Source: Butyrivibrio sp. M55 (GTDB taxonomy: Bacteria > Bacillota > Clostridia > Lachnospirales > Lachnospiraceae). From it: a stretch of 64,000 bases of DNA. This document shows positions 16,521 to 26,555 of the stretch, piece after piece. Each line of letters begins with the position of its first letter. The first letter of the stretch is position 1. The position numbers were made by a program, and so were the translations under genes. The notes under the pieces are model-generated. The model worked only from the letters and a program-made list of their open reading frames with translations, had not been told where the DNA came from and did not search any database. The DNA is taken from NCBI RefSeq assembly GCF_900116865.1, contig NZ_FPCD01000007.1, forward strand, positions 62,001 through 126,000. The letters are read 5' to 3'.

Positions 16521-17872
16521 TGCAAAAAAACATCAGAAACCTAAAGATTGCATTGCATAATCTTGGGTGCAAAGTAAATAATTATGAAATGGATGTTATG
16601 GCCCAGAAAATCAAGGAAGCGGGCGGCATAATCGTGCCTTTTGGAGAGAAGGCTGACATCTATATTATCAATACATGTACGGTCACAAATATCGCCGACA
16701 GAAAGTCCAGACAGATGCTTCATAAGGCAAAAAAAGAGAACCCCGATTCTGTTGTTGTGGCGGTCGGATGTTATGTTGAGACAGGTATTGAAGGTGTCAA
16801 AAAAGATGAATGCATAGACCTTGCGGTCGGTAATAACAAGAAGTCAGAGATAGTCGAGATTCTCGATGAATTCCTGGAGATCAGGAACGAGACTGATGAC
16901 AAGACTCTTGGCGGAACATCCATAATAGATATAAATAAAACTTCCGAATATGAAGACATGACTCTAAACGAACTTCCCGGAAGAACAAGAGCGTATATCA
17001 AGATTCAGGACGGATGCAATCAGTTCTGTACTTACTGTGTTATTCCATATGCAAGAGGAAGAATACGCAGCAGAGATATGGAAGAGATTCTTTCCGAGAT
17101 AAAGGGACTTGTTCAGAAGGGCTGCAAAGAAGTGGTTCTTACCGGAATCCACATAAGTTCTTACGGAGTTGATAAAGGACAATCGGCTGTAATAGATCTT
17201 GTGGAAAAGATAAATGATATCGAAGGACTTGAGAGAGTAAGATTAAGCTCTTTGGAACCGAGGATCATAACAAAAGAAAATGCCAAAAGACTTGGTGCAC
17301 TTGATAAGCTCTGTCCTCATTTCCACCTTTCGCTTCAGAGCGGATCGGATTCTGTTCTTAAGAGAATGAACAGACATTATACGGCAGCAGATTTTAAGAA
17401 CGGAGTGGAGTATCTTCGAGAAGTGTTCGGGGATCCTGCGATAACAACCGATATTATTGTCGGCTTTCCGGGTGAGACAGAGGAAGAATTTGAAGAGTGC
17501 AGAAAATTTGTGGAAGACATCAACTTCTACGAAATACATGTCTTTAAGTACTCACCGAGAAAAGGCACGGTTGCTGCCGGAATGAAGGAACAGCTCACTG
17601 ACAGACAGAAGAGTGAGAGAAGTGATGTACTTCTGGATCTTACAAAAGCACAGTCAAAGAGCTACCGTGAAGGATTCCTTGGCAAAGAACTTTCGGTTCT
17701 CTGGGAAGATACTGAAGAGATTAATAAGATTACATATGTTATCGGTCATACTGACAGGTATGTCAGAGTTGCGGTTCCCGAGAGCGAAGCAAACGCTTAT
17801 GGTGCGATAAGTGGTGAAATTTCCAAGGTGATTCCGAGAAGATTTCTGAATACCGATACATTGCTTATTTGA
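16520..17872 (+). CDS. mtaB: tRNA (t6A37-C2)-methylthiotransferase MtaB
   Basis: 450 residues. The N-terminal UPF0004 domain has CKVN and NTCTVTNIADRKSR. The radical SAM domain carries C-x3-C-x2-C in CNQFCTYC (about 168-175), and a C-terminal TRAM-like region follows. NTCTVTNIAD is diagnostic of MtaB rather than MiaB or RimO. It converts t6A37 to ms2t6A37 in tRNAs reading ANN codons. No clear ribosome-binding site precedes the ATG; the start is kept because homologues begin at the same place before ALHNLGCKVN. Confidence 0.93.
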   Translation: MQKNIRNLKIALHNLGCKVNNYEMDVMAQKIKEAGGIIVPFGEKADIYIINTCTVTNIADRKSRQMLHKAKKENPDSVVVAVGCYVETGIEGVKKDECIDLAVGNNKKSEIVEILDEFLEIRNETDDKTLGGTSIIDINKTSEYEDMTLNELPGRTRAYIKIQDGCNQFCTYCVIPYARGRIRSRDMEEILSEIKGLVQKGCKEVVLTGIHISSYGVDKGQSAVIDLVEKINDIEGLERVRLSSLEPRIITKENAKRLGALDKLCPHFHLSLQSGSDSVLKRMNRHYTAADFKNGVEYLREVFGDPAITTDIIVGFPGETEEEFEECRKFVEDINFYEIHVFKYSPRKGTVAAGMKEQLTDRQKSERSDVLLDLTKAQSKSYREGFLGKELSVLWEDTEEINKITYVIGHTDRYVRVAVPESEANAYGAISGEISKVIPRRFLNTDTLLI

Positions 17873-17979
17873 ATACAGTAGTGTAATATTAAGATATATA
17901 GTGAAATATCAGAATTTAAGCGGCCGGTTTATGGCAGCTTCAAAATATAAAATTTTTTATGATGAATGGAGATAAAAAT

Positions 17980-18255
17980 ATGGCAGAACAGAATTTGGGT
18001 AACACTCAGTTTTTTAAAGTCGAAGCTGATCCTGATACGGGTGTTAAAAAAGTTCTTTCGGTTGTTTATGATGCCCTGCTTGAGAAAGGATACAATCCGG
18101 TTAATCAGATCGTAGGTTACATTATGTCAGGCGATCCGACTTATATCACAAGCCACAAGGGAGCAAGAAGCCTTATCATGAAGGTTGAGCGCGATGAGCT
18201 TGTGGAAGAGATGCTTACAGAGTATATCAAGAGCAACGAGTGGGCAAGAAAATAA
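17980..18255 (+). CDS. ireB: IreB-family regulatory phosphoprotein
   Basis: 91 residues from the ATG at 17980, set by GGAGAT nine bases upstream; an upstream in-frame ATG at 17959 lacks a site. [15 protein letters not shown] and the following region with [18 protein letters not shown] are typical of the UPF0297/YrzL family. In Enterococcus the homologue is a substrate of a PASTA kinase in cell-wall stress control. Here it heads the conserved block ireB-ruvX-DUF1292, as in Bacillus. Confidence 0.92.
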   Translation: MAEQNLGNTQFFKVEADPDTGVKKVLSVVYDALLEKGYNPVNQIVGYIMSGDPTYITSHKGARSLIMKVERDELVEEMLTEYIKSNEWARK

Positions 18256-18271
18256 TAAGAGAGTAGTATCA

Positions 18272-18694
18272 ATGCGAATAATGGGTCTTGATTACGGATC
18301 TCGAACTGTAGGGGTGGCTTTGAGTGATGAGCTGCTTCTTACTGCGCAGGGAAAAGAAATAATCCGTAGGAAAGAAGAAAACAAACTTAGAAGAACACTG
18401 GCACGCATAGAAGAACTCATAACCACTTACGGCGTAGAGAAGATAGTTTTGGGCCTTCCCGTCAATATGGATATGACGCCTTCTGAGCGTTCGCAGTTGT
18501 GCCTTGAATTCAAGGATAGAATAGAAAGACGTACCGATGTCCCCGTGATAATGTGGGATGAAAGACTTACAACAGTAGCAGCCGATGAGATTATGGACGA
18601 ACTCGGAATAAAAGGTCGTGAAAGAAAAGAGTATGTCGATATGATCGCTGCGCAAGTTATCCTTCAGGATTATCTGGATAACAGAAAAGAATAA
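18272..18694 (+). CDS. ruvX: Holliday junction resolvase-like nuclease RuvX/YqgF
   Basis: 140 residues from the ATG at 18272; the open frame extends upstream through ireB but that part is out of keeping with the family. RNase H-like fold with [13 protein letters not shown] at the N-terminus, VLGLP and WDERLTT, which hold the acidic metal-binding residues. The family acts in 16S rRNA maturation in some bacteria. It lies 16 bp after ireB and 12 bp before the DUF1292 gene. Confidence 0.92.
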   Translation: MRIMGLDYGSRTVGVALSDELLLTAQGKEIIRRKEENKLRRTLARIEELITTYGVEKIVLGLPVNMDMTPSERSQLCLEFKDRIERRTDVPVIMWDERLTTVAADEIMDELGIKGRERKEYVDMIAAQVILQDYLDNRKE

Positions 18695-18706
18695 TGGTGA
18701 TTAATT

Positions 18707-18970
18707 TTGGAAAAGATTATATTTAGTCCCGACGGTGGTGAAGCTGTAGAGTTTTATTGCCTCGAGCAGACAGTGATAGGTGCAAAGACTTATTTGCTTG
18801 TCACAGATGAAGAAGATGGTGACGGAGAGGCGCTGATTTTGCGCGACGACTCCGATATAAAAGATGAAGAAGCGGTTTATGTTATTGTAGACGACGACTT
18901 GGAACTGGATGCAGTTGCAGGTGTATTTCGTAAGCTGCTTTCTGAGGATGGCATAGATCTCGATATTTAA
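18707..18970 (+). CDS. DUF1292 (YrzB-like) protein
   Basis: 87 residues, very acidic, from a TTG start. The pattern of short strands with TYLLVTDEED and AVYVIVDDDLE fits the DUF1292 family, whose function is unknown. In Bacillus and many Clostridia it follows ruvX, exactly as here, which supports the assignment more than the short sequence can alone. Confidence 0.85.
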   Translation: MEKIIFSPDGGEAVEFYCLEQTVIGAKTYLLVTDEEDGDGEALILRDDSDIKDEEAVYVIVDDDLELDAVAGVFRKLLSEDGIDLDI

Positions 18971-19028
18971 CGGGCAAAAGGTTAATATCCGGTTCTACGC
19001 GTCCGCCATAGAAGTGGAGGAATAATTA

Positions 19029-20708
19029 TTGAGCAAGAAAAAAACTGAAAACGAGTCCAAGCTGCAGATCATACCTTTGGGTGGTCTTGAGCAGATTGGA
19101 ATGAATATCACTGCCTTCAGATATGAAGACAGTATTATTGTAGTGGATTGCGGTCTGTCTTTCCCTGATGACGATATGTTGGGAATCGACCTTGTAATCC
19201 CCGATGTTACTTTTTTACAGGAGAACATCGATAAGGTGAAGGGCTTTGTGATCACTCACGGCCACGAAGATCACATCGGAGCGCTTCCTTACATTTTGCA
19301 TGAGCTTAATGTCCCTGTGTATGCGACAAGGCTTACAATGGGAATTATCGAGCACAAGCTCGAGGAGCATAATTTACTTAAGAGCACCAGAAGAAAAGTT
19401 GTAAAATTCGGACAGTCTATCAATCTCGGCCAGTTTAGAGTCGAGTTCATCAGAACAAATCATTCTATAGTGGATGCAGCGGCGCTTGCAATCTATTCGC
19501 CTGCTGGAACCGTGGTTCATACCGGAGATTTCAAGGTTGATTACACACCCGTCTTTGGAGATCCGATCGATCTTCAGAGATTTGCTGAGATTGGTAAAAA
19601 AGGCGTTTTGGCAATCATGTGCGATTCCACAAATGCTGAGAGACCGGGATTTACTGCTTCTGAGAAGACTGTCGGAAGAGCTTTCGACAATCTTTTTGAA
19701 GAACATGAGAATTCAAGAATAATTATCGCAACATTCGCATCCAACGTTGACAGAGTTCAGCAGATCATAAATACAGCACACAAGTGTGGAAGAAAAGTTG
19801 TTATTGAAGGCCGAAGCATGGTCAGCATCATTGATATTGCCCAGAGACTTGAGTGTCTTCAGATTCCGGATGACACACTTGTCGATATCGATAATATTAA
19901 GAACTATCCTGACAACAAGACAGTTATCATTACAACCGGAAGCCAGGGAGAGAGTATGGCTGCCCTCAGCAGAATGGCAAGCGGACAGCACAGAAAAATC
20001 TCTATCGGTGCCGGAGATACAGTTATTTTCTCATCTCATCCGATTCCGGGAAATGAGAAGGCTGTAACTAATATAATCAATGAACTTCAGATGAAGGGCG
20101 CTGATGTAATTTTCCAGGATGTACATGTTTCCGGACACGCGTGTCAGGAAGATATAAAGCTTATCTATACGCTTGTTAAGCCTAAGTATTCTATCCCTGT
20201 TCACGGTGAATACAGGCATCTTATCGCACAGAGAAAGATTGCAAAAGAACTTGGAATACCAAAAGAAAATATCTTTATATTGCATTCAGGTGATATACTT
20301 GAACTTGATGAAAATAGTGCTAAAGTAAAAGGAAAGGTTTCTGCGGGAGCAATTCTTGTTGACGGACTTGGAGTCGGAGACGTTGGAAATGTTGTCCTCA
20401 GAGACAGACAGCATCTTGCCGAGGATGGTATAGTAATAGTAGTATTCGGACTTGATAAGGCTAGCGGCCAGCTTGTTTCCGGACCGAGTATTGTTTCAAG
20501 AGGATTTGTATATGTAAGGGAGTCGGACAAGCTGATCGACGATGCAACGGATCTTGTTTTGGACGAAGTTACCGAAGCTCTTGAAAAGGGAGTGACTGAC
20601 TGGGGCAAACTTAAGAATATTGTAAAAGAAGTCCTCAGCGATTACATATGGAAGAAGACAAAGAGAAGACCCATGATAATGCCGATAATCATGGACACAA
20701 ATTTCTGA
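19029..20708 (+). CDS. rnj: Ribonuclease J
   Basis: 559 residues from a TTG with GGAGGA upstream. Metallo-beta-lactamase fold with HGHEDH (about residues 75-80) and HTGDFK, then the beta-CASP domain (SHPIPGNE, HVSGHA) and the C-terminal domain. It is a 5'-3' exonuclease and endonuclease central to RNA turnover in Firmicutes. Its place between DUF1292 and the mltG-like gene interrupts the order known from Bacillus. Only one copy is in this window, so J1 and J2 cannot be told apart. A small inverted repeat (GATACGA/TCGTATC, 20707-20732) follows. Confidence 0.93.
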   Translation: MSKKKTENESKLQIIPLGGLEQIGMNITAFRYEDSIIVVDCGLSFPDDDMLGIDLVIPDVTFLQENIDKVKGFVITHGHEDHIGALPYILHELNVPVYATRLTMGIIEHKLEEHNLLKSTRRKVVKFGQSINLGQFRVEFIRTNHSIVDAAALAIYSPAGTVVHTGDFKVDYTPVFGDPIDLQRFAEIGKKGVLAIMCDSTNAERPGFTASEKTVGRAFDNLFEEHENSRIIIATFASNVDRVQQIINTAHKCGRKVVIEGRSMVSIIDIAQRLECLQIPDDTLVDIDNIKNYPDNKTVIITTGSQGESMAALSRMASGQHRKISIGAGDTVIFSSHPIPGNEKAVTNIINELQMKGADVIFQDVHVSGHACQEDIKLIYTLVKPKYSIPVHGEYRHLIAQRKIAKELGIPKENIFILHSGDILELDENSAKVKGKVSAGAILVDGLGVGDVGNVVLRDRQHLAEDGIVIVVFGLDKASGQLVSGPSIVSRGFVYVRESDKLIDDATDLVLDEVTEALEKGVTDWGKLKNIVKEVLSDYIWKKTKRRPMIMPIIMDTNF

Positions 20709-20751
20709 TACGAACGGGTTATTTGTCGTATCACTTAAGGGGAATAGCTAT

Positions 20752-21291
20752 ATGAATTCAAGAAAACTGGGATATGGAATTTTTGATTCCACAACAAAGA
20801 TTGTTTTTGTAGTCGTAGTAGCGCTTATTATAATTGGAGGCGCAAAGACAGCTTATTACTACGGTTATCATCTTTTTAATCAGACAGCAGTGTATGACGG
20901 AGACGGTGACGGAGAAACAGTCAGCGTTACCATTGAAGACGGAGACGATGCCGGCGCTATAGCAGATAAGCTTGCTGACGCAGGTCTTATAAAAGATAAG
21001 AGACTCTTTAAGATGCAGGAGAAGTTCTCTGATTGTAAAGGAAAAGAAAAAGCCGGCACATATGAGCTTAATACCAAAATGACTCCCGAAGATATGCTTA
21101 AGACAATGTCAGGTCTTGTACTTAGCGAGGATGGCAAGACATGGGTAGAAGCTACAACCGATTCGTCTTCAGGCGGAAACAAGGCCTTGGAGGAAGAGGA
21201 AGATCTTGCTCCTGAGGAAGAGGAAGAGCCTGTAGAAACAGAAGGCGAAGATACCGAAGAAAGCGAAGGAGAAGAGAAAGAGAGTGATTGA
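20752..21291 (+). CDS. MltG-like membrane protein without catalytic domain
   Basis: 179 residues. One membrane segment (about 17-40) is followed by an extracytoplasmic LysM-like module (about 55-120: VTIEDGDDAGAIADKLADAG, then AGTYELN) as found at the start of MltG/YceG. The protein ends in a highly acidic tail (about 142-179). Full MltG has about 350 residues and a catalytic YceG domain; that is missing and no further frame supplies it. The position next to trmR equals that of yrrL (mltG) in Bacillus, so it is an orthologue in place but not in activity. Confidence 0.75.
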   Translation: MNSRKLGYGIFDSTTKIVFVVVVALIIIGGAKTAYYYGYHLFNQTAVYDGDGDGETVSVTIEDGDDAGAIADKLADAGLIKDKRLFKMQEKFSDCKGKEKAGTYELNTKMTPEDMLKTMSGLVLSEDGKTWVEATTDSSSGGNKALEEEEDLAPEEEEEPVETEGEDTEESEGEEKESD

Positions 21292-21925
21292 TCAGGATAG
21301 GATGACAGCGTTTATCAATTCGCTGGACAGAGGTAACACTCCATTTCTTGATGAACTAGAAAGAGAAGCGAAGGCCGGCGATGTCCCCATTATAAGGAAG
21401 GACACGCAGGCACTTCTTAAGTTTCTGATGGCGCAGGCAAGACCCGAGAATATTCTGGAGGTCGGCTGCGCTGTTGGCTTTTCGGCACTTTTGATGGCGG
21501 AGTATTCAGGTAAAGACACCAAGATAACCACCATAGAGAAATACGAGAAAAGAATTCCCGTAGCAAAAGAGAATTTCAAAAAATACGATTCTAACAATAA
21601 AATCACACTTTTGGAGGGTGATGCGACTGAGATCTTAAAAACGCTTTCCCAAGGGTATGATTTTATTTTTATGGATGCGGCTAAAGCGCAGTATATAAAT
21701 TTTTTACCCGAGTGTCTGAGGATACTTAATAAGGGAGGCCTGCTCGTTTCTGATAATGTGCTTCAGGACGGCGATGTTATAGAATCAAGATTTGCCGTTA
21801 CGAGAAGAGACCGCACCATTCATGCAAGAATGAGAGAGTATCTGTATGAACTGAAACACAATGATGCATTAAACACGGTTATTTTGACAGTTGGCGACGG
21901 TATGGCACTGTCTGTAAAGTTGTAA
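21284..21925 (+). CDS. trmR: O-methyltransferase, probable tRNA 5-hydroxyuridine methyltransferase TrmR
   Basis: 213 residues. SAM-binding motif LEVGCAVGFSALLM (about 59-72), then TTIEKYE, FMDAAKAQY and DNVLQDG, the pattern of the YrrM/class I O-methyltransferases. In Bacillus YrrM (TrmR) methylates ho5U34 to mo5U in tRNA, and the hydroxylation proteins YrrN/YrrO are encoded next to it. Here the U32 gene follows 16 bp later, which supports this role over a catechol methyltransferase. Its start overlaps the previous stop by 8 bp. Confidence 0.85.
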   Translation: MIDQDRMTAFINSLDRGNTPFLDELEREAKAGDVPIIRKDTQALLKFLMAQARPENILEVGCAVGFSALLMAEYSGKDTKITTIEKYEKRIPVAKENFKKYDSNNKITLLEGDATEILKTLSQGYDFIFMDAAKAQYINFLPECLRILNKGGLLVSDNVLQDGDVIESRFAVTRRDRTIHARMREYLYELKHNDALNTVILTVGDGMALSVKL

Positions 21926-21941
21926 AGGTATGGAGATTAGA

Positions 21942-23183
21942 ATGAAAAAACCGGAATTACTTATTCCCGCAAGCAGTTTGGAAGTACTTAAAACTGCGGT
22001 AATATTTGGAGCGGACGCCGTTTATATCGGCGGCGATGCGTTTGGGCTCAGAGCTAAGGCTAAGAATTTCAGCCCCGAGGAGATGAAAGAAGGAATAGAG
22101 TTTGCCCATGAGCATGGTGTCAAAGTTCATGTCACCGTGAATATTTTGGCACATAACTACGATCTTGACGGCGTTGACAAATACCTTCATGAGTTAAAAG
22201 AACTTAAGCCCGATGCGCTTATAATCGCGGATCCGGGTATATTTATGAAGGCAAGAAAAATCTGCCCCGAGATAGACATTCACGTTTCAACTCAGGCTAA
22301 CAACACAAACTACGAGACATACAATTTTTGGTATGATCTTGGCGCGAAGAGAGTTGTTGCGGCAAGGGAACTTTCACTCAATGAGATAAAAGAGATCAAG
22401 GAGAAGATTCCGGAGGATCTTGAGATGGAGTGCTTCATTCACGGAGCTATGTGCATTTCATATTCGGGAAGATGTCTTTTGTCCAACTATTTCACAGGAA
22501 GAGATGCCAATCACGGAGCTTGCACGCATCCTTGCAGATGGAAGTATGCCGTTGTCGAGGAAAAAAGACCGGGCGAGTACCTTCCGGTATACGAGAATGA
22601 CAGAGGTACTTACATCTTTAACTCCAAAGATCTGTGCATGATAGAGCATATACCGGAGCTTGTAAATGCGGGCGTTGACAGTTGCAAGATTGAGGGAAGA
22701 ATGAAAACCGCTCTCTATGTTGCGACCGTTGCAAGAACATACAGAAAAGCAATAGATGATTTCTTTGAATCCGAAGAGAAGTACAGGGAGAATATGCCTT
22801 GGTACAAGGAGCAGATTTCTAAGTGCACATACAGACAATTTACGACGGGCTTCTATTTCGGAAAGCCCAGCGATGAGACGCAGATATATGACGTCAATAC
22901 ATATGTAAATGAGTACATCTACCTTGGAATCGTGAATGAGATCGATAACAGGGGTTATGCTAAGATTGAGCAGAGAAATAAGTTCTCTGTCGGAGATGAG
23001 ATTGAGATCATGAAGCCTGACGGAACCGATGTAAAAGTTACGGTGAAGGCGATGTACAACGAGGATGGAGAGAGCGTGGAATCCTGCCCTCATCCCAAGC
23101 AGGTTTTGTATGTGGAACTTTCTGAGGTTGCGGAGAAATATGACATACTCAGAGTCCCTTCAAAAGAAAATGAGAAAAAATAA
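21942..23183 (+). CDS. trhP: U32-family protein, tRNA uridine-34 hydroxylation (TrhP-like)
   Basis: 413 residues from the ATG at 21942 (GGAG upstream); an ATG at 21930 is in frame but badly spaced from any site. The U32 signature with ECFIHGAM, SYSGRC and a run of cysteines (GACTHPCRW) sits at about 170-205. TrhP proteins make ho5U34 in tRNA from prephenate. Only one U32 gene is present where Bacillus has two (yrrN, yrrO). With trmR it forms a complete ho5U to mo5U pathway in two adjacent genes. Confidence 0.88.
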   Translation: MKKPELLIPASSLEVLKTAVIFGADAVYIGGDAFGLRAKAKNFSPEEMKEGIEFAHEHGVKVHVTVNILAHNYDLDGVDKYLHELKELKPDALIIADPGIFMKARKICPEIDIHVSTQANNTNYETYNFWYDLGAKRVVAARELSLNEIKEIKEKIPEDLEMECFIHGAMCISYSGRCLLSNYFTGRDANHGACTHPCRWKYAVVEEKRPGEYLPVYENDRGTYIFNSKDLCMIEHIPELVNAGVDSCKIEGRMKTALYVATVARTYRKAIDDFFESEEKYRENMPWYKEQISKCTYRQFTTGFYFGKPSDETQIYDVNTYVNEYIYLGIVNEIDNRGYAKIEQRNKFSVGDEIEIMKPDGTDVKVTVKAMYNEDGESVESCPHPKQVLYVELSEVAEKYDILRVPSKENEKK

Positions 23184-23262
23184 TAATATTTTGGTAGTAG
23201 TTTTTGAAAAGTTGATGTAAACTTTTAAACAGTTAAATTTTGCAGTATAGAAAGGGGCACTG

Positions 23263-25374
23263 ATGAGCAATAGGGTGAACGTAGAAGAGATATTCGGACA
23301 GAACGTTTTTACTCTTGCAAAGATGAGAGAAAGACTTCCAAAGAATGTGTACAAAGAGGTTGTTAGCGTTACGGAGCATGGCGGAGAATTATCCAAAGAA
23401 TCTGCCGATGTTGTCGCAAATGCTATGAAAGAGTGGGCTGTTGAGAACGGAGCGACACATTTTACGCACTGGTTCCAGCCACTTACAGGTATTACAGCCG
23501 AGAAACATGATTCATTTGTTGGAAGCGCTGATAAAGACGGAAGGATGCTTACTTCTTTTTCAGGAAAAGAGCTGATAAAGGGTGAGCCTGATGCTTCATC
23601 TTTCCCATCAGGTGGACTTAGAGCCACATTTGAGGCAAGAGGATATACAACATGGGATATCACTTCACCTGCATTTCTTAAGGAATCCGGAGCAGGCGTT
23701 ACACTTTGCATTCCCACAGCCTTTTGTTCATATACAGGAGATGCGCTTGATAAGAAGACTCCACTCCTTAGATCGATGGAGGCAATTAACAAGCAGGCAC
23801 TCAGAATAGTAAGACTTTTCGGTAATACTACAGCCACAAAAGTTAATGTATCCGTAGGACCGGAGCAGGAATATTTCCTTGTTGACTGGGATAAAGCAAT
23901 GAAGAGAGAGGATCTTCTTTTCACAGGAAGAACTCTTTTCGGTGCTATGCCTCCCAAGGGACAGGAGATGGAAGATCATTACTTCGGAGTTATCAGAGAA
24001 AGAGTCGGTGAGTTCATGAACGATCTCAACGTTGAGCTCTGGAAACTCGGAGTTCCCGATAAGACACAGCACAACGAGGTTGCTCCCGGACAGCATGAAC
24101 TTGCTCCCGTTTATGAGACAGCCAATATCGCTGTAGATCACAATCAGATCATTATGGAGACTATGAAACGTGTTGCTGAGCATCATCACATGAGATGCCT
24201 TCTTCACGAGAAGCCTTTTGCCGGTGTTAACGGTTCAGGTAAGCATGACAACTGGTCTCTTTGCACAGATGACGGTGTAAACCTTCTTGATCCCGGTGAT
24301 ACACCCAATAAAAACGTACAGTTCCTTTTCGTACTTGCATGTATCTTAAAGGCTGTTGATACACACGCTGATCTATTAAGACAGAGCGCTTCAGACGTTG
24401 GAAACGACCACAGACTCGGTGCTGACGAGGCTCCTCCGGCTATCATTTCTGTATTCCTCGGAGAACAGCTTGAGGATGTTGTAAGACAGCTTATTGAGAC
24501 AGGTGTTGCAAAGTCCAGCAAAAAGGGCGGCAAGCTCAAGACAGGCGTTTCAACACTTCCTCAGTTTGAGAAGGATGCTACAGACAGAAACCGTACATCA
24601 CCTTTTGCATTTACAGGAAATAAGTTTGAGTTCAGAATGGTTGGATCTTCCGATTCTATGGCAAGTTCCAATACTACACTTAATACAATCGTAGCAGAGA
24701 CATTCTGCGAAGCTGCTGATATCCTTGAGAAGGCTGAAGACTTCGATATGGCAGTACATGACCTTATCAAGGAATATCTCACAGATCACCAGAGAATCAT
24801 CTTCAACGGTGACGGATATTCAGATGAGTGGGTAAAAGAAGCTGAGAGACGCGGACTTCCCAATATCAAGTCCACAATTGAGGCTGCCGATACACTCACA
24901 ACCAAGAAAGCAATCGACCTCTTCAACAGATTCGGTGTTTATACAAAGACAGAGCTTGAATCAAGAAGAGAAATCATATTTGAATCATATGCTAAGACAA
25001 TCAACATTGAAGCACTTACAATGATCGATATGGCTTCGAAGCAGATCATTCCTGCTGTTATGAAGTATGCAGGAAGAGTTGCGACAGATGTTAATCAGAT
25101 CAAGGCAGCAGGTGTTGATGCATCTGTTGAAGTTGCCGAGCTCAAGGAAATCCAGGAGCAGCTTGGCAAGATGAAGGATGCTCTCGATAAGCTTAAGGCA
25201 AGTGAAGAGAAGGCACGCAAGATCAAGGATCAGCGCGAACTTGCTTTCTTCTACAAGGATAAGGTTCTTCCTATCATGGAAGCACTCAGAACTCCTGCCG
25301 ATAAGCTCGAGATGCTCGTAGATAAGAAAGACTGGCCTATTCCTACATACGCAGATCTTCTCTTTGAGGGCTGA
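23263..25374 (+). CDS. glnN: Glutamine synthetase type III
   Basis: 703 residues, the length of the GSIII group and much longer than GSI. Recognisable blocks are [39 protein letters not shown], the ATP-binding [21 protein letters not shown] and the substrate-binding [11 protein letters not shown]. It makes glutamine from glutamate and ammonia. GSIII is typical of Bacteroidetes, cyanobacteria and rumen or gut Clostridia. A single-gene unit with ribosome-binding site AAGGGG and a strong terminator at 25410. A short AT-rich hairpin lies in the leader; no clear promoter could be picked. Confidence 0.96.
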   Translation: MSNRVNVEEIFGQNVFTLAKMRERLPKNVYKEVVSVTEHGGELSKESADVVANAMKEWAVENGATHFTHWFQPLTGITAEKHDSFVGSADKDGRMLTSFSGKELIKGEPDASSFPSGGLRATFEARGYTTWDITSPAFLKESGAGVTLCIPTAFCSYTGDALDKKTPLLRSMEAINKQALRIVRLFGNTTATKVNVSVGPEQEYFLVDWDKAMKREDLLFTGRTLFGAMPPKGQEMEDHYFGVIRERVGEFMNDLNVELWKLGVPDKTQHNEVAPGQHELAPVYETANIAVDHNQIIMETMKRVAEHHHMRCLLHEKPFAGVNGSGKHDNWSLCTDDGVNLLDPGDTPNKNVQFLFVLACILKAVDTHADLLRQSASDVGNDHRLGADEAPPAIISVFLGEQLEDVVRQLIETGVAKSSKKGGKLKTGVSTLPQFEKDATDRNRTSPFAFTGNKFEFRMVGSSDSMASSNTTLNTIVAETFCEAADILEKAEDFDMAVHDLIKEYLTDHQRIIFNGDGYSDEWVKEAERRGLPNIKSTIEAADTLTTKKAIDLFNRFGVYTKTELESRREIIFESYAKTINIEALTMIDMASKQIIPAVMKYAGRVATDVNQIKAAGVDASVEVAELKEIQEQLGKMKDALDKLKASEEKARKIKDQRELAFFYKDKVLPIMEALRTPADKLEMLVDKKDWPIPTYADLLFEG

Positions 25375-25409
25375 TTTGGTGGAATGACAAAATAGTTACA
25401 AAAATGATA

Positions 25410-25455
25410 GAGTGTCAGAAGCTTTATTAAATAAAGCTTTTGGCATTCTTTTTTA
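25410..25455 (+). terminator. Intrinsic terminator of glnN
   Basis: AAGCTTTATT pairs with AATAAAGCTT, extended outside by GAGTGTC with GGCATTC, and is followed by six T residues. Confidence 0.88.
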
Positions 25456-25465
25456 TAGCTTAAAA

Positions 25466-25498
25466 CGGTTGTATTTTTTATGCTCGGATTTACAACCG
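25466..25498. other. Inverted repeat in the glnN-tRNA interval
   Basis: CGGTTGTA and TACAACCG, 17 bases apart, in the 378-bp stretch between glnN and the thioesterase gene. It is upstream of the tRNA promoter. It could be an operator or a weak RNA hairpin; nothing in the sequence decides. Confidence 0.35.
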
Positions 25499-25528
25499 AA
25501 ATAAAATGAAAAAATTTTCAAAAAGTAC

Positions 25529-25557
25529 TTGCATTTTTATGATACCTCACGTATAAT
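25529..25557 (+). promoter_or_regulatory. Sigma-A promoter of tRNA-Gln
   Basis: TTGCAT at 25529-25534, 17 bp, TATAAT at 25552-25557. The start near 25564 precedes the mature tRNA by about seven bases. Confidence 0.82.
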
Positions 25558-25570
25558 CATTTCTTGTCGG

Positions 25571-25643
25571 TGGGCTATCGCCAAGCGGTAAGGCAACGGA
25601 CTCTGACTCCGTCATTACGTAGGTTCGAATCCTACTAGCCCAG
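25571..25643 (+). tRNA. tRNA-Gln (anticodon CTG)
   Basis: 73 nt. Acceptor arms TGGGCTA and TAGCCCA pair over seven bases, with discriminator G. The anticodon arm ACGGA/TCCGT encloses CTCTGAC, so the anticodon is CTG, reading CAG. The T arm GTAGG/CCTAC encloses TTCGAAT. CCA is not encoded. It has its own promoter and terminator and is a single-tRNA unit. Confidence 0.96.
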
Positions 25644-25653
25644 CTATATTGAA

Positions 25654-25690
25654 AAAGCGAGATTGGTGACAATCTCGCTTTAATTTTTAT
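25654..25690 (+). terminator. Intrinsic terminator of tRNA-Gln
   Basis: AAAGCGAGATT pairs with AATCTCGCTTT across six bases, followed by a T-rich tract. Confidence 0.88.
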
Positions 25691-25752
25691 ATCCACATGA
25701 TATTTAATTAGATTTGTTGCGTAAACCTCACGATAACGTATAGGAGAAAAGT

Positions 25753-26481
25753 ATGTATACATTCAATTCAAGGATAAGATACAGCGAAATAGACAGAAGC
25801 GGAGAGCTTACGCTTGAGTCACTTATAGATTATTTTCAGGATTGTTCCACGTTTCAGACGCAGGACGGACCGGCATCAATGGAATATCTTAGAGATAAGG
25901 GGATTGTTTGGGTCCTTTCGTCATGGCAGATCGATGTGAACAGATATCCCAAGCTGTGCGAGGATGTTGTTATAGGTACGGTCCCTTATGATATGAGAGG
26001 TGCTATCGGCTATAGAAATTTCTTCATGGATACAAAGGATGGAGAGAGACTTGCGATTGCCAATTCAATCTGGACCCTTGTAGATATAGAAAAAGGCTTT
26101 CCAAGTAGAATAACAGATGAAATTTTAATGGCATATCCGCTTGAGCCTAAACTTGATATGAAGTATGAAGGCAGAAAGATTGAGATTTCCGAAGAAGATG
26201 AGCGATTCTGGGGAGAAGAGATACAGGTAAAGCAGCACAACCTTGATACCAACAATCATGTAAATAACGGCCAGTATGTAAGAATTGCCATGGACTGTCT
26301 TCCTAAACGTGACCTTAAGATTGTTGCCATGCGCGCCGAGTACAAAAAACAGTCAAGGCTTGGAGATGTTCTTTGCCCTGTTGTTATTATGAGCAAAAAA
26401 GATGATAATGATAAGTATACGGTAAGTCTTAACGGAGAAGACGGAAAACCAGTATGCGTAGTTGAACTTATTACTGCTTGA
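25753..26481 (+). CDS. Acyl-ACP thioesterase
   Basis: 242 residues with two hotdog-fold halves. The first half has RIRYSEID near residue 8 and WVLSSWQI. The second half contains DTNNHVNNGQYV (about 173-184), the Asn/His active-site region of FatA/FatB-type enzymes. It would release free fatty acids from acyl carrier protein. It is a single gene preceded by GGAG, with no fatty acid genes nearby. The next gene starts 75 bp later. Confidence 0.9.
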   Translation: MYTFNSRIRYSEIDRSGELTLESLIDYFQDCSTFQTQDGPASMEYLRDKGIVWVLSSWQIDVNRYPKLCEDVVIGTVPYDMRGAIGYRNFFMDTKDGERLAIANSIWTLVDIEKGFPSRITDEILMAYPLEPKLDMKYEGRKIEISEEDERFWGEEIQVKQHNLDTNNHVNNGQYVRIAMDCLPKRDLKIVAMRAEYKKQSRLGDVLCPVVIMSKKDDNDKYTVSLNGEDGKPVCVVELITA

Positions 26482-26555
26482 TACGGTAATATAAATATAT
26501 AATATGATAATGCAGAGCTGATTACTGCAGATACTAAGAGGACGGAGGAACCTAA

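Noticed and set aside
23160..23957. 265-residue minus-strand frame over the start of glnN
   Set aside because: Overlaps a well-supported gene and shows no family motif.
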